Assembly: GCA_009377445.1 (NCBI GenBank)
Contig: WHUA01000007.1
Location: 1 to 64,000, forward strand
Direction: 5' to 3'
Origin: Alphaproteobacteria bacterium
GTDB taxonomy: Bacteria; Pseudomonadota; Alphaproteobacteria; UBA8366
Length of the DNA stretch: 64,000 nt
The notes beneath the pieces are model-generated. The model worked only from the letters and a program-made list of their open reading frames with translations. It was not told where the DNA came from and did no database searches. Positions 40,714-51,263 of the stretch are shown here, one piece after another. How positions within the stretch are numbered: the first letter of the stretch is position 1; each line of letters opens with the position of its first letter. Both the position numbers and the translations under genes were made by a program.

Positions 40714-42249
40714 TCAGGCGTCCCGGATCGGCAGGGCGACGAAGCGCTGCTGGTCGTCCTTTCGCACCAGCAGAAGCACGGACTTCCGGGCGCTGGTCTT
40801 GGCGGCCTTGATGCTCTTCTCGACGTCCGCCGGCGAGGCGACCGGCTTGCCGGATACCTGGACGATGAGGTCGCCGACGTTGAGGCCGGTCGTGGCGGCC
40901 TCGCCATCTGGGTCGAGCCCGGTGATGAGCACGCCCTTCGCATCCGCCGGGATGCCGAACTGGGCGCGCGTCGACCGGTCGAGGCCGCTCAGGGTGAGGC
41001 CGAGCGCGGAATCCTCGCCCTGGGCGGCCGCCGCGACCTGCTTCGGCTCGCCCCTGGTCCCGAGCTTCACGGAAATGTCCTGCTCCTTGCCATGCCGCAG
41101 GATGCGGAACGAGGCCTCCTTGCCCGGCGCGACGGCGGCGACGAGACCGGGGAGCGTATTGAGCGAAGACACGTCCTTGCCGTTCACCCCGAGGATGACG
41201 TCGCCCGATTTCAGGCCGGCCTCTTCGGCGGGACCGCCCGACATGACGGACGCCACGATCGCGCCCTTCGGCTCGCCGAGACCGAGGCTTTCGGCGATGG
41301 ACCGGGTGACGGGCTGGATCTCGACGCCGAGCCAGCCGCGCTCGACGCTGCCGTCCGCCTTGAGCTTGGCGACGATCTGGCTGGCCGAAGATGCGGGAAT
41401 CGCGAAGCCGATGCCGACGCTGCCGCCGGTCGGCGAGAAGATGGCCGTGTTGACGCCGATCACCTCGCCGCGCGTATTGAAGGCGGGACCACCGGAGTTG
41501 CCCTTGTTGATCGGGGCGTCGATCTGGATGAAGTCGTCATACGGGCCCTGGCCGATCTGGCGGTGATGCGCCGAGACGATGCCGGCGGTCACCGTGTTGC
41601 CGAGGCCGAACGGATTGCCGACGGTGACGACCCAGTCGCCGACCTTGGTCTTGCCTTCCTTGCTGAAGCTGACATAGGGCAGGGGCTTGTCCGACGTGAT
41701 CTTCAGAAGCGCCAGGTCGGTGAGCGCGTCGCGCCCGACCAGCTTCGCGTCGAATTCCTGGCCGTCGGACAGCACGACTTTCATCGTGGACGCATCCTGG
41801 ACGACATGGTTGTTCGTCACGACATAGCCGGCGGGATCGATGATGAAGCCCGACCCGGCGCCGATCCGAGGCCGCTGCGGCATCGGCTTCCAGCGGGGCT
41901 GGTCGCCCTGCTGGCCCTCGAACTGCTTCTGCCAGTCGTCGCCGAAGAAGCGCTCGAGGAAATCCTGCATGCCCTGGGGAATTTCCGCCCGTCCGCTGCT
42001 GGAGGTCTTTTCCACATTCTCGCGGACGACGATGCTGACGACCGCGGGGCCAACCCGCTCGATGATCTTCGAGAAACCTGTCGGCATCGCCGGATCGGGC
42101 GCGGCCGACAGGCTCTCGGTCGCGGCCTTGCTATCCGTGATGACGCTGTTGCCGAAACCGATTGCCGTCCCGCCGATCATGATCCCGGCGATCACAGCGG
42201 CGATGGTGCCGGTCTCCCATTTGCGCATGTGGCGCTGCTTTCCTTCCAT
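40714..42249 (-). CDS. Do-family periplasmic serine endoprotease (DegP/HtrA type)
   Basis: A 511-residue trypsin-like protease with two PDZ domains. The N-terminal helix (about 14-34) is an uncleaved anchor or signal peptide. The catalytic triad is complete: His148 in VVTNNHVV, Asp178 in ALTDLALLK, Ser252 in NKGNSGGPAF. A Q-rich LA loop (about 95-130) precedes the His. PDZ1 spans about 283-375 (RGWLGVEIQPVTRSIAESLGL) and PDZ2 about 400-500. It degrades or chaperones misfolded envelope proteins. Start may be ATG 42249 or ATG 42228. It is divergent from the phosphonoacetate hydrolase gene. Confidence 0.93.
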   Translation of the reverse strand: MEGKQRHMRKWETGTIAAVIAGIMIGGTAIGFGNSVITDSKAATESLSAAPDPAMPTGFSKIIERVGPAVVSIVVRENVEKTSSSGRAEIPQGMQDFLERFFGDDWQKQFEGQQGDQPRWKPMPQRPRIGAGSGFIIDPAGYVVTNNHVVQDASTMKVVLSDGQEFDAKLVGRDALTDLALLKITSDKPLPYVSFSKEGKTKVGDWVVTVGNPFGLGNTVTAGIVSAHHRQIGQGPYDDFIQIDAPINKGNSGGPAFNTRGEVIGVNTAIFSPTGGSVGIGFAIPASSASQIVAKLKADGSVERGWLGVEIQPVTRSIAESLGLGEPKGAIVASVMSGGPAEEAGLKSGDVILGVNGKDVSSLNTLPGLVAAVAPGKEASFRILRHGKEQDISVKLGTRGEPKQVAAAAQGEDSALGLTLSGLDRSTRAQFGIPADAKGVLITGLDPDGEAATTGLNVGDLIVQVSGKPVASPADVEKSIKAAKTSARKSVLLLVRKDDQQRFVALPIRDA

Positions 42250-42485
42250 GACCCTGTCTCCTTGACGGTTGTCATAATTGGGCGACCAGGGCGGACCGCG
42301 CGGCGGGTGGGACGCACGGGGAGAGGGCTCAATCGCCGCACAGCCGCCCTGATCTGCCGACCACTCTAAGGACCGGCCTCTTACGGCGGGATTTCCCGAA
42401 CCTTAAATCGGCGTAAGGTTGGCGGGCTCACGCTCGACCGCGCTCTGCGCTATTATCTCAGTCGAACCATCCGCGGGAGGCCACC

Positions 42486-43742
42486 ATGGCGGCAGCGACC
42501 ATCGACCATAACGGCATTTCCTACCGTTGGCCGGACAAGCCGGTCGCGGTCGTCTGCATCGACGGCGGCGACCCGGCCTATCTCGAAAGCGGGCTCAGGG
42601 ACGGCATCATCCCCAACATCGCGCGCTTCATGCGGGACGGCTTCAGCACGGTTGCCGAAGGCACGGTGCCGAGCTTCACCTGCCCGAACAACATGTCGAT
42701 CGTCACCGGCAGGCCGCCTTCGGTGCACGGCATATCGGGCAACTTCTACCTCGACCGCAAGACCGGCGAGGCGGTCGTGATGACCGGGCCGGAGCTGCTG
42801 CGCGCCGATTCCATCATGGCCGAGCTGTCGCACCGCGGCGCGAAAGTCGCCTCGATCACCGCCAAGGACAAGCTGCGCCAGCAGCTCGGCAAGAACATGG
42901 TGCTGGGCGACGGCTCGGTGAGCTTCTCTTCGCAGCACGCCGACCGCTGCACGATGGCCGAGAACGGCATCGAGGACGTGCTGGACTTCGTCGGCCAGCC
43001 GCTGCCCGACATGTATTCGCCCGAGCTGTCGCTGTTCGTGCTCGACGCCGGGATCAAGCTGCTGGAGACGCGGCGGCCGGACCTGCTCTACCTGTCGCTG
43101 ACGGATTTCATCCAGCATGCCCACGCGCCCGGGACGCCGGAGGCGAACGCCTTCTACGCCGCGATGGACAAGCGCTTCGGACGCCTCGCCGAGCTCGGCG
43201 CCCGCGTGGTGCTGACCGCGGACCACGGCATGAACGACAAGTCGAAGCCGGACGGCACGCCCAACGTCATCTGGCTGCAGGACGTGCTCGACCGCGAGTT
43301 CGGGCCCGACCGCAGCACGGTGATCTGCCCGATCACCGACGCCTTCGTCGGCCATCACGGCGCGCTCGGCGGGTTCGTCCGGGTCTACTGCCGGAACGGC
43401 TTGACGCCGAGGGACGTGGCGGGACTGGTCGGCGGCATGCCGGGCATCGACGCCGCCTACGAGCGGGCGGACGCGGCGCGCCGCTTCGAGCTGCCGGCCG
43501 ATAGGGAAGGGGACGTGGCGGTGATCAGCGACGCCGGCACCTGCATCGGCGCCCGCGCGGTCGACCACGACCTGTCGGGGCTCAAGGGGCACCGCCTCCG
43601 CACCCACGGCGGCATGTCGGAGGCCCGCGTGCCGATCGTCATGAGCGAGCCCGTCTCCGACGCCTACGCCCGCCGCGCCGAGAACCGGATGCCGAAGTCC
43701 TACGAGGTCTTCGACTTCGCGCTGAACGGCCCCCCCACCTAA
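42486..43742 (+). CDS. phnA: Phosphonoacetate hydrolase PhnA
   Basis: A 418-residue alkaline-phosphatase-superfamily enzyme that hydrolyses phosphonoacetate to acetate and phosphate. VVCIDGGDP holds the first metal Asp26, VPSFTCPNNMSIVTG the nucleophile Thr65, SLTDFIQHAHAPG and LTADHGMNDKS the remaining metal ligands, and the final GGMSE-R-PIVMS block is typical of PhnA. Length matches characterised PhnA of about 420 residues. It stands alone on its strand, but the TauD-type gene converges on it and a split phosphonopyruvate/sulfopyruvate-type decarboxylase lies 20 kb away, consistent with organophosphonate use. No phosphonatase or C-P lyase is present. Confidence 0.9.
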   Translation: MAAATIDHNGISYRWPDKPVAVVCIDGGDPAYLESGLRDGIIPNIARFMRDGFSTVAEGTVPSFTCPNNMSIVTGRPPSVHGISGNFYLDRKTGEAVVMTGPELLRADSIMAELSHRGAKVASITAKDKLRQQLGKNMVLGDGSVSFSSQHADRCTMAENGIEDVLDFVGQPLPDMYSPELSLFVLDAGIKLLETRRPDLLYLSLTDFIQHAHAPGTPEANAFYAAMDKRFGRLAELGARVVLTADHGMNDKSKPDGTPNVIWLQDVLDREFGPDRSTVICPITDAFVGHHGALGGFVRVYCRNGLTPRDVAGLVGGMPGIDAAYERADAARRFELPADREGDVAVISDAGTCIGARAVDHDLSGLKGHRLRTHGGMSEARVPIVMSEPVSDAYARRAENRMPKSYEVFDFALNGPPT

Positions 43743-43743
43743 A

Positions 43744-43831
43744 TTCTCCCCCGCAAGGGGGGAGGACTTTATCGGGCTGGATCAAATATTTTCCCTCCCC
43801 CCTTTGCGGGGGAGGGTTAGGGTGGGGGGAG
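43744..43831. repeat. C/G-rich inverted repeat between convergent genes (family C)
   Basis: TCTCCCCCGCAAGGGGGGAG (about 43745-43764) and CCCTCCCCCCTTTGCGGGGG (about 43794-43812) each form a hairpin, and the arms can also pair with each other across a 30-base AT-richer spacer. This kind of CCCCC/GGGGG repeat recurs between genes in many alphaproteobacterial genomes. Here it separates phnA and the dioxygenase gene and may stop transcription from both sides. Confidence 0.65.
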
Positions 43832-43877
43832 TAAGAGGGACCATTCGGCTTCGCCCCCCGGCGGCGCGCGGCAAACG

Positions 43878-44933
43878 CTACTCCGCAGCCGCCAGCGTCT
43901 CGATCCCGCCCATCCGCGTGAACCGCGAATGTTCCGGCAGGTACCAGTCCATCTTGCCCGGGCCGATGCGCCGGCTGTTCTCGTCGTCGAGCCAGAGGCG
44001 GAGCAGCTTCCGCGTATGCTCCGGCGAGTCGCGGTAGCCGGTGCGCGAATGCAGGATGAGGAAATTGTTCACGAACTGGATGTCGCCCTTGCGCAGCTCC
44101 ATCGCCGCGCACAGGTCGGGGCGCTGCGTCACGTCTTCGAGATAGCCCAGCGCCGCCTTTTCGTGCGGCGTGATCTCGACGCCTTCCTCCTCGCAATAGA
44201 AGATCGACGGCCCGGCGTAGGCCATGTGGAACAGGCCGTTGTAGAAGCCGAACACGGGCGTTCGGTACGGCGTGACCGGCGGGTCTTCCGGCTCGCGCTG
44301 GTTGCGCCGGTGGTGGAAGAAGCCGCGGTGCAGCGCGTCGATCAGCTCCGGCCGGGTGCGCAGGATCTCGTTGTAGACGGCGGGCCCGCTGACCAGCCGG
44401 CTGAGGCCGCCTTCCTCGGCGGTCTCGAGGCAGAGCAGCGTCACCGTGTTGGTGCCGTCGGTGTGGTAGCCGAGATGCGCGTTCGAATGGTAGCCGCGCA
44501 TCTGCTGATCGTATTTCTTGCCCTTGTCCGTCACTTCGAGGATGAACTCGCCCTCGCGGTTCTGCAGCGTGATGCGGCCGAGATGCGCGCACAGGCCGCA
44601 ATAGGCGAGCGTGATCTCCTCCTCGCTCCAGCCGTCCACCGGAAAGCCCGACAGCATGGCGAAGCCGGGGCCGCATTCGACGTCGCGGTACAGCTCGGTC
44701 AGCACCTCGGCCGTGCGCTCGAGCGGGAAGTCCTCGGGCGTGATGTCCTTGGGATCGATGCCGCGCGCCATGGCGATCCGCATGCAGCGGTCGATCTCGC
44801 CCCTCATCTCCGCGTCGAGCGCGAACACCCAGCTCCGGTCGTCGGGGTAGTCCGCGCCGGTCCAGACGGTGGCGTCCTTGATCAGCTTGCCCGGCTGGAG
44901 CCTCGGAAGATCGTATTTCTGCTGCACACCCAT
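43878..44933 (-). CDS. TauD/TfdA-family Fe(II)/2-oxoglutarate dioxygenase
   Basis: A 351-residue dioxygenase. The iron ligands are His157 and Asp159 in GYHTDGTN and His295 in ILHSRTGY; Arg308 in HTRKLLRLW should bind 2-oxoglutarate. The second half (FFHHRRNQREP; VFGFYNGLFHMAY) follows the family pattern. Start ATG at 44933 follows GGAGGGA. Substrates of this family include taurine, carnitine precursors and aminophosphonates; nothing in the sequence decides among them. It is followed on the same strand, upstream, by a crotonase and a CoA-transferase (55 bp and 18 bp gaps), which suggests an operon handling a carboxylic acid through its CoA ester. Confidence 0.88.
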   Translation of the reverse strand: MGVQQKYDLPRLQPGKLIKDATVWTGADYPDDRSWVFALDAEMRGEIDRCMRIAMARGIDPKDITPEDFPLERTAEVLTELYRDVECGPGFAMLSGFPVDGWSEEEITLAYCGLCAHLGRITLQNREGEFILEVTDKGKKYDQQMRGYHSNAHLGYHTDGTNTVTLLCLETAEEGGLSRLVSGPAVYNEILRTRPELIDALHRGFFHHRRNQREPEDPPVTPYRTPVFGFYNGLFHMAYAGPSIFYCEEEGVEITPHEKAALGYLEDVTQRPDLCAAMELRKGDIQFVNNFLILHSRTGYRDSPEHTRKLLRLWLDDENSRRIGPGKMDWYLPEHSRFTRMGGIETLAAAE

Positions 44934-44988
44934 GCTGCGTCCCTCCGCATCAGACGTGACGGCAACTCGTGCAACAATATGGCATGTT

Positions 44989-45777
44989 CTACCGTCCGGT
45001 GAAATTCGGTTTCCGCTTCTCCATGAACGCCCGGCGGCCTTCGACATAGTCCTCACTGTCGAAGCACTGGTCGTAAAGCTGCTTGCAGAGGCCGAGGTTC
45101 TGCGCGTCGGCGTCCTTCATGATCTCGCCGACGATCGCCTTGACCGACTTCACCGTGAGCGGCGCGTTGCCGGCGATGGTCTCCGCGTAATTCCGGACGT
45201 AGCTTTCGAGCTCGCCTACCGGCACGACGCGGTTGGCGAGGCGCATCTCCTTCGCTTCTCCGGCGTTGAAGCGCCGCGCGGTGTAGAAGATCTCCTTCGC
45301 CGCGGACGGCCCGACCAGGTCGACCAGCTTGCGGATATGCTCGTAGCTGTAGCCGAGGCCGAGCTTCGCCGCCGGCACGCCGAACTGCGCATCCTCCGCG
45401 CAGATCCGCATGTCGCAGCAGATCGCGATGCCCGTGCCGCCGCCGATGCAGTAGCCCCGGACCATCGCGATGGTCGGCTTGGGCGAGGCCATCAGCGTGT
45501 CGTAGCCGCGGGTGACCGAGGCGGCATACGCCTTGATCCCTTCCTGCGAGGAGCGTTCGTCCTCGAATTTCGAGATGTCCGCGCCGGCGACGAAGGCCTT
45601 GTCGCCCGCGCCCTTGAGCACGATGACGCGCACCGAGTCGTCCGCGTTGAAGCGGTCGACGGCGTCGGCGAGGCCGTCCCACATATCTTTCGACACGGCG
45701 TTATGCTTGGCGGGATTGTTGAAGATGATCCAGCCGATTGCGCCTTCCTTCTCAGCCAGCAGTTTATCGCTGCTCAT
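44989..45777 (-). CDS. Crotonase-fold protein (enoyl-CoA hydratase/isomerase family) lacking both catalytic glutamates
   Basis: A 262-residue crotonase. The oxyanion-hole segments are present (AFVAGADISKFED; VRGYCIGGGTGIAICCDMRIC). In true hydratases the two catalytic Glu lie in GGGCEL and PEI; here these are GGGTGI (Gly) and FGVPAAKLGL (Ala). The protein is therefore unlikely to hydrate enoyl-CoA and may be a CoA-ester hydrolase, decarboxylase or isomerase. Sits between the TauD-type gene and the CoA-transferase, probably co-transcribed. Confidence 0.85.
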   Translation of the reverse strand: MSSDKLLAEKEGAIGWIIFNNPAKHNAVSKDMWDGLADAVDRFNADDSVRVIVLKGAGDKAFVAGADISKFEDERSSQEGIKAYAASVTRGYDTLMASPKPTIAMVRGYCIGGGTGIAICCDMRICAEDAQFGVPAAKLGLGYSYEHIRKLVDLVGPSAAKEIFYTARRFNAGEAKEMRLANRVVPVGELESYVRNYAETIAGNAPLTVKSVKAIVGEIMKDADAQNLGLCKQLYDQCFDSEDYVEGRRAFMEKRKPNFTGR

Positions 45778-45795
45778 GGGTCGTTCCTCCGGGAA

Positions 45796-46989
45796 TCAGA
45801 TTACGTTGCGCTTGCGCAGCCCGGCGATCTCGGCCTTGGAGAGGCCGATCTCGGCGAGCACCTCGTCGGTATGCTCGCCGCGCTCCGGCGGCGCCACGGC
45901 GAAGGTGCTGGGCGTGCGCGACAGGCCGATGCCCTGCGCCACCAGGTCGATGTCGCCGATCGCATCCGAATGCACCGTCTGCGCCATCTTCAGATGCTTC
46001 ACCTGCGGGTCGGCGAAGACCTGGTCGATGCTGTAGATCGGCCCGGCCGGCACGCCCGCCTTGTTACAGATCTCGATCCAGCTCGCGCTGTCCTTGCTGC
46101 GCGTAACCTCCTCGATTTCCGCGTTCAGCGCGTCGCGGTTCTTCGAACGGTCGGCCCCGGTCTTGTACTTCGGGTCGGTGAGCCAGCGCTCGCCGCCCAC
46201 CGCCTTGCAGAACCGCTCCCAGATCGCGCCGCCCGCCACCGCGAGGTTGATGTGGCCGTCGCTGGTCTGGAACACGCCGGTCGGGATGCTGGTCGGATGG
46301 TTGTTGCCGGCCTGTTTCGCCACCTCCTTGGACATGGTCCAGCGCGCCGCCTGGAAGTCGAGCATGAAGATCTGCGCCTGCAGCAACGAGCTCTGCACCC
46401 ACTGGCCCTTGCCCGAGACCTCGCGTTCCAGCAGCGCCACCATGATGCCGTGCGCGCAGAGGAGGCCGGCGCAGAGGTCGGCGATCGGAATGCCGACGCG
46501 CACCGGGCCCTGGCCGGGCAGGCCGGTGATCGACATCAGGCCGCCCATGCCCTGGGCGATCTGGTCGAAGCCGGGCCGACCCTGGTACGGGCCGTCCTGG
46601 CCGAAGCCGGAGATGCTGCCGAGGATGATCTTCGGATTAACCTCGGCGAGCGAGTCGTAGTCGATGCCGAGCCGCCCCTTCACGTCGGGGCGGTAGTTCT
46701 CGACCACGACGTCAGCCTTCGCGACCAGCTTCTTGAACAGGTCTACGCCGTCTTTTTCTTTAAGATTCAACGTAATTGCGCGCTTGTTCCGATGCAGGTT
46801 CTGAAAATCGGGCCCTTGCCGGCTGCCGCCCAGCCCTTCGCCCGCGTCGAGCGCCTCGGGCAGCTCGATCTTGATGACGTTCGCGCCCCAGTCGGCGAGC
46901 TGGCGGACGCAGGTCGGCCCCGAGCGCACGCGCGTCAGGTCGAGGACGGTAAAGCGCGACAGCGCCGACGAGGCGGGATGATGTGGCAT
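45796..46989 (-). CDS. CaiB/BaiF-type (family III) CoA-transferase
   Basis: A 397-residue family III CoA-transferase. The N-terminus FTVLDLTRVRSGPTCVRQLADWGANVIKIE and the RNKRAITLNLKEKDG segment are the family signature. The catalytic Asp is expected in VGIPIADLCAGLLCAHGI. The ATG at 46989 has AAGGAAA upstream; the frame extends to 47070 without coding support. It probably starts the leftward operon CoA-transferase, crotonase, dioxygenase, and would activate a carboxylic acid from another acyl-CoA. Substrate unknown. Confidence 0.9.
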   Translation of the reverse strand: MPHHPASSALSRFTVLDLTRVRSGPTCVRQLADWGANVIKIELPEALDAGEGLGGSRQGPDFQNLHRNKRAITLNLKEKDGVDLFKKLVAKADVVVENYRPDVKGRLGIDYDSLAEVNPKIILGSISGFGQDGPYQGRPGFDQIAQGMGGLMSITGLPGQGPVRVGIPIADLCAGLLCAHGIMVALLEREVSGKGQWVQSSLLQAQIFMLDFQAARWTMSKEVAKQAGNNHPTSIPTGVFQTSDGHINLAVAGGAIWERFCKAVGGERWLTDPKYKTGADRSKNRDALNAEIEEVTRSKDSASWIEICNKAGVPAGPIYSIDQVFADPQVKHLKMAQTVHSDAIGDIDLVAQGIGLSRTPSTFAVAPPERGEHTDEVLAEIGLSKAEIAGLRKRNVI

Positions 46990-47367
46990 GAGCGATTTTT
47001 CCTTAGAGGCTTGCCGGGTTGCCAGCGGTTTTAACACGTGACGCGACGCGATGCCTAGACGGAGGGGCAATGCTGAGGCGCGTCCTGGCCCGTAGCCTCA
47101 TACCGAGCGTGTCGAAGCACGAGGCGTACGCTGGGAACCGGCACCCGTCGCGCCTCATCTTTCGACAAGCTCAAGATGAGGACCACTGCTGTGGCGCGAC
47201 CTAGCCGTAGCCTCATGCTGAGCCCGTCGAAGCATGCGGCGTCGCGCCGGAGCCGGATGCGCCGCACCCCATTGCACCCATCCGGCAGATATGTTGCACT
47301 GAGCCGCCATGCGAGCCGCCTCGGGGTGAGGTGAACGCAAGGCTGGGGAATGGGGGGTGGAGCCTGT
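46990..47367. other. Divergent intergenic region filled with family B repeats
   Basis: Between the divergent CoA-transferase and livH genes. Its middle is occupied by three repeat units (47092-47242). Promoters for both sides must lie in or beside them, but no clear -35/-10 pair is visible. No supported coding region. Confidence 0.4.
47092..47242. repeat. Three family B dispersed repeats (TTCGACAAGCTCAGCATGAGG type)
   Basis: Three related units alternate in orientation: 47092-47130 (CCTCATACCGAGCGTGTCGA, then AGCACGAGG), 47151-47182 (CCTCATCTTTCGACAAGCTC, then AAGATGAGG) and 47207-47242 (CCTCATGCTGAGCCCGTCGA, then AGCATGCGG). Each has CCTCAT...GTCGAAG with a complementary GAGG end. The pair at 62057-62135 belongs to the same family. 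These are widespread intergenic elements in alphaproteobacteria; function not established. Confidence 0.75.
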
Positions 47368-48282
47368 ATGGAGTATTTCCTCCAGCAGCTCATAAACGGC
47401 GTTACGCTCGGCGCAATCTACGGACTGATCGCCATCGGCTACACGATGGTGTACGGCATCATCGGCATGATCAATTTCGCCCATGGCGAGATTTTCATGA
47501 TTGGCGCCTTCATCTCCTTCATCGCCTTCCTGCTGCTCGGCGCGCTCGGCATCACCTTCGTGCCGTTGGCGCTGCTGCTCGTCCTGCTGCTCGCCATGGT
47601 CTTCACGTCGGTCTACGGCTGGACGGTCGAGCGGCTGGCCTACCGGCCGCTCCGCGGCTCGTTCCGGCTCGCGCCGCTGATCTCCGCAATCGGCATGTCG
47701 ATCTTCCTGCAGAACTACGTGCAAGTCCTGCAAGGCGCGCGGGTCAAGCCGCTGCAGCCGGTCGTGACCGGCGGCTTCCAGATGTTCAAGGGAGACGGCT
47801 TCGCGGTGTCTTTCAGCTACCTCCAGATCGTCATCATCCTCGTCACCGTCGTCCTGATGGCGTCATTCTCGCTGCTGATCGGGCGCACCGCGCTCGGCCG
47901 CGCGCAACGCGCCTGCGAGCAGGACCGCGTCATGACCGCGCTGCTCGGCATCGACGTCGACAGGACGATCTCGACGACCTTCGTGATGGGCGCCGCGCTG
48001 GCCGCGGTCGCCGGGCTGATGTTCATGCTTTATTACGGCGTGATCGACTTCTACATCGGCTTTCTCGCCGGCATCAAAGCCTTCACCGCGGCCGTGCTGG
48101 GCGGCATCGGCTCGCTGCCGGGGGCGATGCTGGGCGGCCTCCTGATCGGCCTGATCGAGACCTTCTGGTCGGCATATTTCAGCATCGAATACAAGGATGT
48201 GGCGGCCTATTCCATCCTCGTGCTGGTGCTCATCTTCCGCCCGACCGGGTTGCTGGGCAAACCGGAAATCGAGAAAGTCTGA
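47368..48282 (+). CDS. livH: Branched-chain amino-acid-type ABC transporter permease LivH
   Basis: A 304-residue permease with about eight membrane helices. LINGVTLGAIYGLIAIGYTMVYG with GMINFAHGEIFMIGAF is the classical LivH N-terminus, and the cytoplasmic loop GRTALGRAQRACEQDRVMTAL-LLGID contacts the ATPases. The final helix is followed by IFRPTGLLGKPEIEKV, also typical. ATG at 47368 (MEYFLQQL) is preferred over 47350. First gene of livHMGF. LivHMGF-type systems import branched-chain amino acids but also amides, urea and aromatic acids, so the substrate is open. Confidence 0.93.
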   Translation: MEYFLQQLINGVTLGAIYGLIAIGYTMVYGIIGMINFAHGEIFMIGAFISFIAFLLLGALGITFVPLALLLVLLLAMVFTSVYGWTVERLAYRPLRGSFRLAPLISAIGMSIFLQNYVQVLQGARVKPLQPVVTGGFQMFKGDGFAVSFSYLQIVIILVTVVLMASFSLLIGRTALGRAQRACEQDRVMTALLGIDVDRTISTTFVMGAALAAVAGLMFMLYYGVIDFYIGFLAGIKAFTAAVLGGIGSLPGAMLGGLLIGLIETFWSAYFSIEYKDVAAYSILVLVLIFRPTGLLGKPEIEKV

Positions 48283-48286
48283 CCGC

Positions 48287-49656
<1,370 letters not shown>

Positions 49657-49657
<1 letters not shown>

Positions 49658-50550
49658 TGCCGGCGCCGGACCGCCCGCTGCTGACCGTCGAGCACCTGAC
49701 GATGCGGTTCGGCGGGCTGGTGGCCGTCCACGACGTGTCGTTCACGGCGGCCGGGCGCAGGATCACCGCCATCATCGGCCCGAACGGGGCGGGCAAGACC
49801 ACCGTCTTCAACTGCATCACCGGCTTCTACAGCCCGACCGTGGGGCGCATCGTGCTGCACGGCGGACGCGGCGACTTCCTGCTCGAGCGCATGGAAGGCT
49901 ACCTGATCGCCCAGAAGGCGAGGGTCGCCCGCACCTTCCAGAACATCCGCCTGTTTCCGCGCATGAGCGTGCTGGAGAACCTGCTGGTGGCCCAGCACAA
50001 CGCGCTGATGCGCGCGTCCGGGATGTCGGTCCTCGGCCTGCTCGGTGCCGCCGGCTTCCGCCACGCCGAGCGCGAGGCGGTCGACCATGCGCGCTACTGG
50101 CTCGACCGGACGGCGCTGGCGGACGTGGCCGATATCGATGCGGGCACATTGCCGTATGGCGCGCAGCGCCGGCTCGAGATCGCCCGCGCCATGTGCACCC
50201 GGCCCGCGCTCCTCTGCCTCGACGAGCCGGCGGCAGGACTCAATCATGCGGAATCGCGCGATCTCAATCATTTGCTGCGGTTCATTCGCGACGAACACGA
50301 GATCGGCGTCCTTCTCATCGAGCACGACATGAGCGTGGTCATGGAAATCTCCGACCACGTCGTCGTGCTCGACTACGGCCGCAAGATCGCCGAGGGATCG
50401 CCGGAGGCGGTGCGCCACAGCCCGGACGTCATCCGCGCCTATCTCGGCGAGGAGGAGGGCGAGGCGCTGCCGCCCGAGGTCACGGCCGACCTGAAGGGCG
50501 AGGGAGGGGCCGGCGCGGCGCACGAGCGGGGGCCGGCGGAGACGCAATGA
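49657..50550 (+). CDS. livG: ABC transporter ATPase LivG
   Basis: A 297-residue ATPase. Walker A GPNGAGKTT (about 37-45), Q-loop region VARTFQNIRLFPRMSVLENL, signature in the LivG form LPYGAQRRLEIARAM, Walker B ALLCLDEPAAGLN and His switch LLIEHDMSVVMEI are all present. A short extra segment (HGGRGDFLLERMEGYLIAQ) lies between Walker A and the Q-loop, and the C-terminus has a Gly/Glu tail of about 30 residues. Start ATG at 49657 overlaps the livM stop; its own stop overlaps livF (ATGA). Confidence 0.93.
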
Positions 50551-51263
50551 CGCTGTTGTCGATCTCGGGCGTGCATACCTTCTACGGCCGCATCGAGGCG
50601 CTGCGCGGTGTCGACCTCGAGATCCGGCCGGGCGAGATCGTGACCCTCATCGGCGCGAACGGCGCCGGGAAGTCGACGCTGCTGATGACGGTCTGCGGCC
50701 ATCCGCGCGCGGCCAAGGGCAGCATCCGCTTCGACGGCGGCGACATCACCCGGCTGCCGACGCACGCGATCATCCGCCGCGGCATCGCGCACGCGCCGGA
50801 AGGCCGCCGCATCTTTCCGCGCATGACGGTGCTGGAGAACCTGCAGATGGGCGCCACCACCGGCGCGCCGCAGCAATTCGACGACGACCTCGCGCGTGTC
50901 TTCGTGATTTTTCCGATCCTCCAGCAGCGGAAGGACCAGCGCGGCGGGACGCTCTCCGGCGGGGAGCAGCAGATGCTGGCGATCGGGCGCGCCCTGATGG
51001 CGCGGCCGCGCCTCCTGCTTCTGGACGAGCCGTCGCTGGGCCTGGCGCCGCTGGTGGTGAAGCAGATCTTCTCCGTGATCCGTGAAATAAACGAGCGGCA
51101 GTCGATGACCGTCTTCCTGGTCGAACAGAACGCCTACCACGCGCTCAAGCTCGCGCATCGCGGTTACGTCATGGTGAACGGGCGCATCACGCTGCACGGG
51201 ACGGGCGCGGAGCTGCTCGCCAACAGCGACGTGCGCGCGGCCTACCTGGAGGGCGGCCAATGA
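50547..51263 (+). CDS. livF: ABC transporter ATPase LivF
   Basis: A 238-residue ATPase, partner of LivG. Walker A GANGAGKST (about 35-43), GIAHAPEGRRIFPRMTVLENL (LivF-specific), signature LSGGEQQMLAIGRALM, Walker B LLLLDEPSLGLAP and LVEQNAYHAL are present. Starts within the livG stop (ATGA) and ends within the start of the next small gene (ATGA), so the four genes are translationally coupled. Confidence 0.94.
   Translation: MTLLSISGVHTFYGRIEALRGVDLEIRPGEIVTLIGANGAGKSTLLMTVCGHPRAAKGSIRFDGGDITRLPTHAIIRRGIAHAPEGRRIFPRMTVLENLQMGATTGAPQQFDDDLARVFVIFPILQQRKDQRGGTLSGGEQQMLAIGRALMARPRLLLLDEPSLGLAPLVVKQIFSVIREINERQSMTVFLVEQNAYHALKLAHRGYVMVNGRITLHGTGAELLANSDVRAAYLEGGQ

Noticed and set aside
44869..47034. 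721-codon open frame antisense to the crotonase and CoA-transferase genes
   Set aside because: It spans two real genes on the other strand, has no known motif and is rich in His, Arg, Asp and Val, as expected from reversed GC-rich codons.
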